NCBI RefSeq assembly: GCF_032884065.1
Contig: NC_088880.1
Span: forward strand, 22,669,696-22,733,695
Origin: Artemia franciscana
Taxonomy: Eukaryota > Arthropoda > Branchiopoda > Anostraca > Artemiidae
Reading direction: 5' to 3'
DNA: 64,000 nt
The position numbers and the translations under genes are program-made. The notes beneath the pieces were generated by a model. It did no database searches, was not told the DNA's origin, and saw nothing but the letters and a program-made list of their open reading frames with translations. Each line of letters opens with the position of its first letter. Position 1 is the first letter of the stretch. This document shows positions 39,901 through 51,900 of the stretch, one piece after another.

Positions 39901-42900
39901 AATGAGCAAGATACCCAAAGTGGAAAAAAAAAATAATTTTGAAACAAAAGCTCCCTTCCCTTGTTATTTATACGAGTGAAGATAGTACGTGACGCATTTT
40001 TGAAAAAAAAAATATTGTAAATATCTTGAGAACCAGTAAAGATAAGGAAAACGGATAGGACAGAGCTAAATAATTTGAGGGGGTAGGCTCTTTTGTAAGT
40101 AGGGTAAAGTTTTACAAAAGAAATGATACATTGCAAATATTGGTTTACAACTACCGATTTATCAAACAGTTCGTGGTAACGAACTGTAGTAAGGAGCGGC
40201 CCGGCTCAATAGTAACCGAAACTCTAAAAAACGGAATTTTTATAATAATAGCTACATCAAAAGAATCGCATTTTAATATTGATTTTAAATATATAATTTT
40301 CATTAAGTTTAGACTTACCCATCAAAAGTTACGAGCCTGAGAAGATCTGCCTTATTTTAGAAAATAAGAAACACCCCTTAAAAGTCTTGGAATATTAACG
40401 AAAATCACACCATCAGATTCAGCGTATCAGAGAACCCTTCTGTAGAAGTTTCAAGCTCCTATTTACAAAAATGTGGCATTTTGTATTTTTTGCCACAAGG
40501 TAATCGTATCGACCCAGTTGTCCAAGAATGTATTTTTTGCCACAAGGTAATCGTATCGACCCAGTTGTCCAAGAATGTCGTGAGAGGGCTCATTCTAACT
40601 GATCTTAAAATTTCTAGTGCGCTTTTGAAGTGACCAAAAAAATTGGAGGGCACCTAGGCCCCCTCCCACACTCATCTTTTTCCCACAGTCATCGGATCAA
40701 AATTCCGAGATAGCCATTTTATTCAACATGGTCTAAAAACGTAGTAACTATTTCTATGGGGACGACTTACTCCCCCACAGTCCCCGTGGGAGGGCTGCAA
40801 GTTACAAACTTTGACCAGTTTTTCCATATAGTAATGGTTATTAGGAAGTGTACATACGCTTTCAGGGGGATTTTTATGATTGGGGGAGGGGTTGAGGGTA
40901 CGGGGTTACGCGGGGGGAACTTTCCATGGAGGAATTTGACAAGGGAAAAAAAATTCCATGAAGGGGGCCCAAGATTTTTTAGCATTTTTTTTTTAAAGAA
41001 CAATGAAAAATAGAATATGAAAAAGTTTTTTCAACTGAAAGGGGCACTGTTAAAACTTAAAGTGAACAGAAATTATTATGCATATGAGGAGTTCACCTCC
41101 TTCTAATACCTTGCTCTTTATTCTAAAGTAATTTTATTAATTTCAACTATTTATTCTACGGCCTTTGTGATTCAGCCGTCATTCTTAAGGAATTGGGACA
41201 AAATTTCAGCTTTAATGTAAAGAGCGAGGTATTGACGAGTGGATGAATCCCCTCATATACGTAATAAAAACATACGAATATAGAAGTTCGTTACGTAAGT
41301 TAATTTGTAAGTTACATATATTTTTACTAATAAAAACGTTCGTAAAAAATTAAAAGTTCTAGTTGCCTTTTTAAATAGCCAAAAAATTGGAGGGTAACTA
41401 GGCCTACTCCCCGCTCCTTTTTTCCCAAAATCGTCCGATTAAAACTATGAGGAAGCCATTTAGCCAAAAAAATAAATTAATATGCAAATTACGTTTTAAT
41501 TATTCATGTGCGGACAGCCAAAATCAAAACATGCATTAATTCAAAAAGTTCAGAAATTAAATAAAAAAACAAGATTTTTTAACTGAAACTAAAGAGCGAT
41601 ATTAAAACTTAAAACGAACAGAAATTACTCCGTATATGAAAGGGACTGTTCCCTCCTCAACGCCCCGCTCTTTACGGTAAAGTTTTTTACTGTTTTAAAA
41701 AGTAGAGTTGAGAGAAAGAGTCAGTTTTAAGAGTTCAAGTTTTAATATCGCTCCTTACTTTCAGTTAAAAAAACTTGTTTTTCTTATTTAATCCTCTTTA
41801 AAGCTTTATAAGAAGCCAAAGCCCTACCATGTGGTTTAAGGAAATAATTCTTGTGGTTTAAGAACTTACTGATAAACCTTCTTATTTGGTTATTTGGTTT
41901 AGTTTTACTACCAATAAAGTTTAATCTCGTTTCTCGAATTTTCTCTCAACCATAGAGCCAGCTAACTCGCACCATCGGATTTAATTAGTCCTCAAACAGG
42001 ACACAAACACCAATGGAATTTAGAAGTTATTAATCCTAGGACACCCTCAAATCCCATAGTTTATTCATTGATTAAACTTTTAGCAAATATTCAACACAGT
42101 AGCCTCTTGCCATTTCGATTGCCCGAGGCCTGGTCCGAATCCTCCAAAGAGCCAAAAACAGAAAAAATCATGTCATTCAAATATCAGTAGAGAACCACAA
42201 ATGGCAATGAAAGGCCATCAAAGGCATGCAATTTACTTGACAATTTGGTAAACTTCTACTTTAGTTACTTTTGGCTATCTTGGAAAGGGGTCAGGTTAGG
42301 AAAATGAAACTTTCAGGGGTGGTTTTACAGGCTAAAGTATGCCCCAGGAAGGTATTTTGATATACCTTTCTCCACTCCTTCTCCCTCTAGAGGGTCCTCA
42401 AATTTATCTACACGACAGGTCTATATCTATTGAAATTCTGACAAAACTACATTTTATTTTAATTTTAAGTTATCAGTTTCTTTTCTTTGGCTTAAGTTCT
42501 GAAAATGCAATTCCTTTTATTTGAGTAGAATTTTAAACCATATGAATTTTTTTGTCTTCAAAATTTAGGAAATGTATTTGCATATCTTTAAAACCTCATA
42601 AATTGGGACTGAGCAAAGTTGTGAAGCTGAAAACATTTTGTTTGTACCTCATTTAGGCAGAAGATCTATTTCTCAAGGTTTCAAACAGTTCATGGTAACA
42701 AACTCTAAAAAACGAAATTTTGATACCAATAGTTACATCAAAAGAATCACATGCTGATTTTAAATATATGTTTCATCAAGTTTAGTCTTACTCATCAAAA
42801 GTTACGAGCCTGAGAAAATTTACCTTATTTTAGAAAATAGGGGAAAATACCCCTTAAAATTCATTTAATCTTAACGAAAATCACACACCATCAGATTGAA

Positions 42901-45900
42901 CGTATCAGACAACCCTACAGTAGAAGTTTCAAGCTCATATCTACAAAAATGAGGAAGTTTTTTTTTTTTTGCCACAGGACAAATCACTGATGCGTGTTTA
43001 TTTGTTTGTTTGTTTGTTTTTTGTTGTTGTTTTTTCAGGGATGATCGTATCGATCCAGTGGTCCTAGAATGTTGCAAGAGGGCTCATTCTAACGAAAATT
43101 AGAAGTTCTAGTGCCCTTTTTAAGAGACTAAAAAAATTTGAGGGCACCTAGGCCCCCACCCACGCTTATTTTTTTCCCAAAGTCACCGGATCAAAATTCT
43201 GAGATGGCCATTTTGTTCAGCATAGTTGAAAAACGTAATAACTATGTCTTTGGGGACGACTTACTCCCCCACAGTCCCCATGGGAGGGGCTGCAAGTTAC
43301 AAACTTTGACCAGTGTTTACATATAGTAATGGTTATTGGGAAGTGTACAGACGCTGTCAGGGGGATTTTTTGGTCGGGGGGGTGGACCTTCCATGGAGGA
43401 ATTTGTCATGGGGGAAGAGAATTTCCATGAAGGGGGCGCAGAATTTTTTTAGCATTTTTTTTTTAAACAATGAGAAAATAAATATGAAAGTTTTTTCAAC
43501 TGAAAATAAGGAGCAGCATTAAAACTTAAAACGAACAGAAATTATTACGCATATGGAAAATTCCCCTCCTAATAACTCGCTCTTTAAGCTAGAGTAGTTT
43601 TATTAATTTCAACTATTTATTCTACAGCCTTTGTGATTCAGGGGGCTATTCTTAAGAAATTGGGACCAAATTTAAGCTTTAGCGTAAAGGGCGAACCCTC
43701 TCATATATGTAATAAAACATACGAATATAGAAGTTCGTAACGTAAGTTAATTAATTTAGTTTTTTACTGTTTTAAAAAGTAGAGTTGAGAGAAAGAGTCA
43801 AACTTTGGCGTAAAGAGCGGGGCGTTGAGGAAAGAACAGCCCCTTTCATATACGGAGTGATTTCTGTTCGCTTTAAGTTTTAATGTCGCTCCTTACTTTC
43901 AGTTAAAAACACTTGTTTTTTTTATCTAATCACTTTTATAAGACACATATTTTTTAAGGTAATCAAAGATCAGGACCCTCTAGAGGGAGGAATGAGGGTA
44001 GGTACTTCAAAATACCTTCCTGGGACATACTTCAGCCTGTAGACCCATCACTGAAAGTTTCATTTTCCTAACCCCTAACTAAACCCCTAACCCCTAACCT
44101 AACCCCTTTTCAAGAAACCCAAAAGTAGCTTAAGCAGAATTTTACCAATACATTGAATGAAAAGTACTCCGAAATTCTGAAAATCCAACGATTCAGATGG
44201 GACACTGAGACACCTCTGGGTACGTCTCTGGCTTACATTACTACCTTGTCATTCGATACAGACGTTTTGGCGCTTCACACAAGGTTTCATATGTTCCTTG
44301 CCATAAGTTCATAATTCCGGACAGTTAATTGACAACGCTAACATGCGATAAAAAAAAATTGTAGATTTACTAGAAGCTAATGCCTCAAGATTCATACATG
44401 GGTTCTTTTGTAAATTAAACTTAAAGATTTTGTCTTTCTATTCCGTCTCACTGCTTCCATTTCTCGTTTTGACTTCATATGACCAATTCGGTAATTTTGC
44501 TGCATCGGTTATGTGAGAACCGATTTGCTTCGAAAAGGAAAACGCAGTTGTATGAGCTTAGGGAAAAAGATAAAAGACTGCAAGGCATAAACATAAAAAA
44601 GGAAATCACAACATCAGAAAGTTAACAGAAAGTGGACTAGCAAATAATAAATTCTTAAACTACTATACAAATAAGGGGATCAAGACAACAGGGTGAGGAG
44701 GATTGATAAATGCTTATTTTTGCTGAAGAATGAAACTTCAACACTTTGGATTGGTCCAATTAAAAACCATTCTCTTGCAAAGGGGTGATCTTCATTCGTG
44801 TGTTGCTTTTTTTTATATAGAGGTAAGAGGAGGATGTTTCTAAGATTTTTACATTCTAGATATGTTTTATAAATAAAATCAACATTAATACTGAACCGTA
44901 ATGACGTCAGTTATATTTGCCCCCCCCCACCCCATCCCTACCTATATTTTGTATTTTTCGGTATTCTTATTGACAAATGGTATGTTTTAATACTTCCAGG
45001 GAAAAACAATATTACTCCCTCCATCGATCCTAGATTTTGAAAAGTATTTTTGTCCTTCTCTCTAATTCCCGTGATTGTAGTTGATTTTTACATGAAAAAT
45101 AAAGATATAGCTTCACCAGCGCAAGACAATCTCATAAACAGTAAGTCCTAATCATATGCAAATTAAAAACAAATGCAAAATACCTTGAAAAAGGCGTGAC
45201 CATATTCTTGCATTAAATAGTCTGACTTGGGCTTGTTTTTGTTGTATAAGGCGTATAAGTAGAAATGCTGCTCCTGGAATAACATGAAAACAATTAAAAC
45301 ACGATCTTAATTTGTTCAACTTTCACATGGAAATACTTCTTTAATACACACTCTGACTTTGCCTGGCATATAATTTACTAATGGAGCTATCAGCAAAACG
45401 TCAGAAAATCCAAATAAATACAAAATTTAAGCACTTTCATCTGCAAATCCACATATTACTAAAATTTGATATAGCTTTTATAAGTAATATCAAATTTTTC
45501 TTGTTAACTGAAAAAAACTGATTGAAATCAAAAATGAAACCATGGACCAATAATGGCATGTTTTAAAACTATACAAGGACGAATTTCCATGTTGTGACCG
45601 CCATACGCCTTAATATTTGGTCTTCTAAATGTTCCATTTTTCCGGGTAACATTTTATTTTTAGTAAATTTGGAGATAAAGCTGTTCTCATGTTTTTAATA
45701 TTTCTTACATTACTTGCTTGGGTTTTTAGTAAATCTTTTAGGACAGAAAAGTATTTCTTTTTATATTAAATCATAATGATTCATATTTGCTAAAAAATAT
45801 CATACGTAAGAAGCTTCATGCCAAGACCACACCTACGTCTTTTCAAACAACTTACGTATGACGAATGCCATACCTCTAAGTTGGCAATTGATTTCTAACG

Positions 45901-48900
45901 ATTTGATCTCCGAAGAACGGATCCTCTAAACTGGCAAAATTAAACAAAAGCGTGAAGAAAATACACATAGTTTGGATCAATTCGAATTATATACAACAAT
46001 CTGGACTAATCGTCATCATAAGAGTTTAACTACATGAATGGTTGAAAAATAAGGTAATATTCCTGGGTGGCATATTACTTTTATTGCATTTGAAGATAAA
46101 AAGAAATAATTTTCTTTTTTAATATTTCTTATATTACTTTTTAATATTTTTTTTTTTTCTTTTTTGGGTCTTTAGCAACTCTCTTGGGACAGAAAAGTCT
46201 ATCTTTTGATATTAATTCATACTTATAAACAAATATCACATATACAACCTTCACACAAAGACCACGCCTGCGTCTCCTTCACACACCAATATCATAGCAT
46301 TACCTGCACATGATGAATGTCATATCTGTTAATCAGTATTTGATATTTAAAAATTTGATCACCGAAGAAGAGATTCTCTATATATAAGAAGTTAGATAAC
46401 AGGATGAAAAAATATACCTAGTTCGAAGCAGGCCGATCGAATTATTTGGTTTAATTGCAATCTTAAGGGTTTAATTATATTCATGGTTCAAGAATTTGGT
46501 GATATTAATATGATGACTATACATAATAATGATATTCAAAATGTAAAATCATAACCTTTATTGTCTTCTTTTTACAGCACTGATCCTAGAAATATTTGTA
46601 GTATGTGTTAGAAAAGGAAACAATACTAATCCAAGGTGCATATTATACTTTCTGAAGTCGTTGTCCCATTTACATTTGGATCCAAGAAATTACTCCTAGA
46701 TCTAAATTCTGATGCTCCAAAATACATGAACATAATATTATTTTTTAGATCATCCAACCTTCTTCAATAGCAGCCTACAAGACAAGGCTCGATCCCTCAT
46801 AAATTAAAAATAAATTGTCAGGAATTGACTCGTACTCACATGTTTAAGAAGGCATTGTGCTACTGAAAGGGGTGTTTTTTCACATCTTTCCAAATCCCTG
46901 AGAAAATATCGGCTATGAAATGCATAAATTTTTTCAACGTTGCCAAATATTACATTTCGTTTGCCTCTAAGTGACTGTGGAATATCTTCTCTGTCCAACT
47001 CTGGTATATAATGCTAAAAGAATACAGTTTTATTAACATTTTAGATGATATTAGTACTGATACTAATTTATTAATGACCCTTTACAAGCACTTGCAGAAA
47101 AACAGAAAATAAAAAACACAAAAGGATATCAATTTAAAAAGCATTATATTTTTAGAATGGTAATATATATTTAAGCACAGTGTTGTAACTTTTTTTTTTT
47201 AAGTTTAGGGACATGGACAAACTATCTGAAAAACTAATGGTTAAAAAAATCTCATTTTACATTTTAAGTACGTAATTTCGCCTTGAATCTCTTTTAATAT
47301 ACAAATTTGTTTATGGAAGTTCGTGCAGGTGATTGTAACTCCCGACGAGCCTTAACATTTTCTTTCCAAATGCGAGATTAGCTTAAAATCAGTAAATATC
47401 AAACATTTCCTAAGGAGAAAATATTTGCGAATCGAACGTTTGCAGAATAATAAAAACGAAAATGATGAGTATAAGGAAAGCGTCCAAGCAATGATCGGAA
47501 TGCAATAGCGTGGCGGTTCCCACGGAGTTAGGATTAAGAAACTGGTTAAGGAATTTTGGCGAAGCTTCAACAGCAAAACTTACAAATGACTAAGAAATTA
47601 AAACTAAACAGCTGCTTTTAATTAGGCTAATTGATACACTTTTATTAAGTCTTGCCTTTTTGGGTTCTATTTATTATTATTATTATTTACGCAATGTTGG
47701 CTTCGTAAATGGTGAATGGAATGCGATGTTGATAATCATGGTAAAAAAAATCTTATGTCCTTGCTTGGACACTGGTTATATAAAAAGTCTCCCAATTGAA
47801 AAAATCATGATATTTGAGTAAAAAAATACAACTATTTACAGCATCAAGCTCTAATAGTGAAAACAATATACACGTCCTTGAATTAGTAAATTTGTTCGAA
47901 AATTCTCAGAAGAAAAAGCTCTTTATGCATTCAGCTGTCGCCCAATTTTTCCCTCATGCTAATGAAAACCACTAGAAAATTCCAGGGGGGGGGGTCAAGT
48001 ACTATCAGGAAATTTGTTTCTTCAGGATAAAAATGGGAGTATTTCTCATTTTCCTTATTTTCTACATTTTTGTTAATATCTTCCTATTCCCAGGGGAGGG
48101 GGGAAATCAAATTCTAGTTTCCTGGTGGTGCACATACATGGTCTTTTCCGATTGCTAAACTATGACTCAAGAAAAAAGTGCCTATTTGGATTCTTTACAA
48201 ATATTTCCATACCTGGCACAATTTTTCAGATTTTTTAAGGGGGGGGGGTCCGACAAAAAAGCAAGGATTACTAAAGCTAGAAATTGAGGATTTTTGTTTA
48301 ATCATCGTTATTATATATTCAGTCTAATGATATATAGAGTCGATAAGATTAAGTATTCTGGGCTTAAAGTATAGAGGGCCAAAACAAACGTTAAATTTTC
48401 CCACTAGAAATGTTTTAGTTTTTTTAGTTCTTTTACACAGAAGATGAAAATTCATCGGTATCGAAAAAAGCCAATGAATTATTTGGCATGGCAATGCTGA
48501 GCTGGAATATGGTCAATCGGTCAATATGCCGTCAAATAGTGTTAACTAAACCTTCGTTCAAATATATAATGCATGGGCCTTTTCTGCTGTTCCAAAAAGG
48601 GTCCTAGCAGAGGACTCACAGGTGCCCAAACTTTCCTTATAAATTTTCCAGATGGTGAAACTTCAGCAATTATAAATATAAACAGATTGGGGACTTGGGC
48701 AGTAAAATCCATAAAGTTTTAAATAATTTAATTTGTTAGAATCATGAATAATAACCTGGCAGATCTCCACTTGCAACTAAGTAAAATCTACTAAGGATTA
48801 AAACCCTCGAAAAATGAGAATCTAGAAGTAGTCTCATTTTAAGAAAGCAATTCATTATTACACACAGGGTCGTAAGCAGGAGAAGGGGCATTTCGCTCCC

Positions 48901-51900
48901 CATCCAATGTTTCCAAAAATTTCTAAACGCTTCTTATTCAAATTATCTTTGTTTTCATTTTTGAATCCCCTCCCCCGGAAAATTTCCGCCATCGAACCTT
49001 AGTGACAAAATTTTTTAATACCAAAAGATATTTGAATAAAATATGCAGGCACTTTGACAGAGAAAGATAAATGTGGCTGATAAATATTCACAGCCAACCA
49101 ATCCTGACTGGTGCTAATCACTGCATCCGGAAACAAGAATTTGCAAGAATGGAAATCTTAATTAGACAAACATTGGTTGAAACCAACTTGCTGAAATGCT
49201 GATCTCACAAAGACCTCCCCAGGTCCAGAAAATGGAAAGTTCTTACGACAGTCGGGTTTTAAGATAAAAAAAACAACAAGATAATTCATTCATCACCAAG
49301 GCCGTGTACGAGGAGAAGGGGTGTTGCCGGGCTTTGACCCACCCCCCAAAAAATTGGCCGACTCGTAAAAACGTAACAAAAATGCATATAACAAATTTTT
49401 CATGTGTTTTTAGGTTTTCTCCCCCCCCCCCGAACAAACATCTTGGATACATACTTATTCGTCACTAATACCAAAAATGTATATACAGCACAACCAATTT
49501 ACGACACAAAACGCAGCCTTATAAAGCATGTTTTGTAAGAGGGCGAATTTCGTTCCGAGTAAAATTTTCTTGGTTTCATTTAATTCTACGTTGAAATTTT
49601 AAATATAATCTTTGAGCCTTGCTAACAATAATTAGAATCTTTCAATTGGTAAATGCCTAACGATTGCAGTTTGAAACCAAAAAAGGATTTCAGAATACGG
49701 TATACAAAGGTAATAAGGCTATGAAACGCTTATCTAAACGACCAATAGCCAACAAGAAGAATTAACCTAAGATATGCCAACTACTAAGCACTGCACATGC
49801 CTCAAGGCGGTGGTTAAATTAAAAACCATATTTGCCCTAACAGAGAACACTAAAAAAGCAGAAAAGAGAGCAAAAGAACAGTTGTAGATACTTTCAGCCC
49901 AATAATTGTATAAGAACAGGCGAAACAACTGTCTGATGCAAAATCATCGAATGATGATATTCAATTTTGCTTACAGAGATGTTAATATTTGTAGATTTAG
50001 TATGTTTGGAGTATTCCAACGACTAGGTGGTTGGCACGGTGGTTTGAGAATTCTTTGTCCAAGGGGCACGGGTTCAGTCCCAGGCGTAGCCAGTTATTTC
50101 GTTCGTGACGGGGATCAGTGGTATGACTCTCAGTCAGAGTCGACCCAGCTCTAAATGGGCACCTGGAGAATTCTGGGGAAGGCAAGCAGAAAGAATGTGC
50201 AAAAGCACAGGATGGTTGGCCCCCAACCCCCCATTGCACTTCCTGGCTGAAGGGCCATGAAACGGAGATCAGCACCGCCGGTTTGGACCTTAATGGTCTA
50301 GTGTCGTCTTACTTACTTACTTAGTTATTTTATAACAATGATTTAGTTGGGAACTGCTTCAGAGCACTCGCTAATAAATAATTTATAAGCCTTCGTAAGG
50401 TAAAGCCAAGCATGCAAGAAAAAAGTGACGTGCAGGGCCAAATGGGAGCCAAAATGCCAAGGCTAATAACGTAACTTGTAACATTAAAGCATTGTCAATG
50501 GAAGATTTTTGCTCGTATATTATAAAGTGAAGAAAAGTACGAAGAATCAGTGAAACTGCTATGAATGGGGATCACGAGTTATCCCCAGTGTCACCTTTGA
50601 GGGCGACTTTCTTATATATATGTTTCTTGATTTTAACCGCCTTCCTGAAAACATGCAAAATAAAATTTAACAGGAACAACTATGATCAGAATAATCGAAT
50701 AATCCGACCTTTCATAAATGTTCTTGCATAAAGCCAAGTCGACATTATCAGATTTATGATGTAACATCATAGATTTAAAACTGAAGATTTGTACTCATAT
50801 AACATGCCCCTAATTCTGGATGGAAGCTTCTATTATACATAAAAACAAAAAGTTTCATAGAAGCAATATGGAGCGACAAGATCAGCGGAGCAAAGATTTT
50901 ATAAAACAACTTTTTGAGGCATTTTCATTAAAAAGAAAAAAAAATCCGCACCCAGACTTTGAAAAATACCTTTTTGTGTATTTTCATAATTTATAAATCT
51001 TTATCCCTCCACCGCCTATCTACATTTTCATGAGTTGAGGCCACTGAAGAAGATAAACAAATATGTCATCCTGTTTGAGTATCATTGTTTAAAACAGTGA
51101 CCTTGAGAATCCTTGGATGTATCTTTATATTTTAATTATACATAGGTACAGACTGGCAAACCAACATAGCAAATCATTACAACTGAACACACAAAAGACT
51201 TTTATGCATTCATTCCCAATAATGGACTTTCATCAAGAGTCTATTTTTGCATCTTAAAATTAACTAATAAGTAACATCCTAAACACGAATTTCTACTTCT
51301 CTAGCTTGATTTCAATTGAAATCTTATTACCAACAGTCATAGATCGATGAGCTAAAACTCATATCTCCATTGGGGGATTCAACCCTCCCAAGATGGTTCC
51401 AAATACCCTTTTTTCACTCTGGAGAAACCATGCCCTGTAAATGCCGTTTTACCCCCCCCCCCCCAACTCGACGAAAAGTGTCAAAATTTCTCCTGGCCAA
51501 AATTTTTCTTGTTCATTTGTGCTACGTTCCTTTTTCTTACGGAACTACGAGTTGACTGTCGATGTTTATTGGTTCCGATATTTATTTAAGTATTGATTTA
51601 TAATATTTATTATATTTTTTTTTAAGTGTGCAATATTCAGAAGGCAATATCCACTATGTGTTTATTGAGCATTATGTTTTTTAAGTATATCGAAAGGCTT
51701 TCCAAATGTATGTCTTCTTTCCTTTGTTTTTAATATGGTAATTATTATTTTTTAAAGAAAGAGGAACAAATTTCTTACAACTGATGGTATGAAAATATAC
51801 TTACCTCAACAATATATTCCAAAGCGTTGACGTAATCTCTTTCCGTTTGTACCATTTCACGCACTGTCATCACCAGGGTTCTAAGTAACAATAAATACAG

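Larger units (their letters stand above)
39672..45183 (-). other. RhoGEF intron, 5.5 kb, repeat-filled
   Basis: Two family A copies (40160-41791, 42681-43930), a 47-bp tandem duplication within the first, and an inverted repeat pair (42262-42400 and 43972-44130) occupy most of it. No exon is recognised in the remainder (39672-40159 and 44131-45183). Confidence 0.65.
47014..51804 (-). other. RhoGEF intron, 4.8 kb
   Basis: It contains a family C element (49299-49450), a partial relative near 48885-48985, and a SINE (50017-50330). G-homopolymer runs occur near 47983 and 48239. The rest is AT-rich with no exon recognised. Confidence 0.6.

Noticed and set aside
39672..40136. 154-codon minus-strand open frame next to a DH exon
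   Set aside because: It is Phe/Leu-rich, lies in the intron upstream of the 39671 acceptor in another frame, and has no motif.
44071..44107. Interstitial telomere
   Set aside because: The units lie inside a dispersed repeat whose other copy has only one unit, so local expansion explains them.
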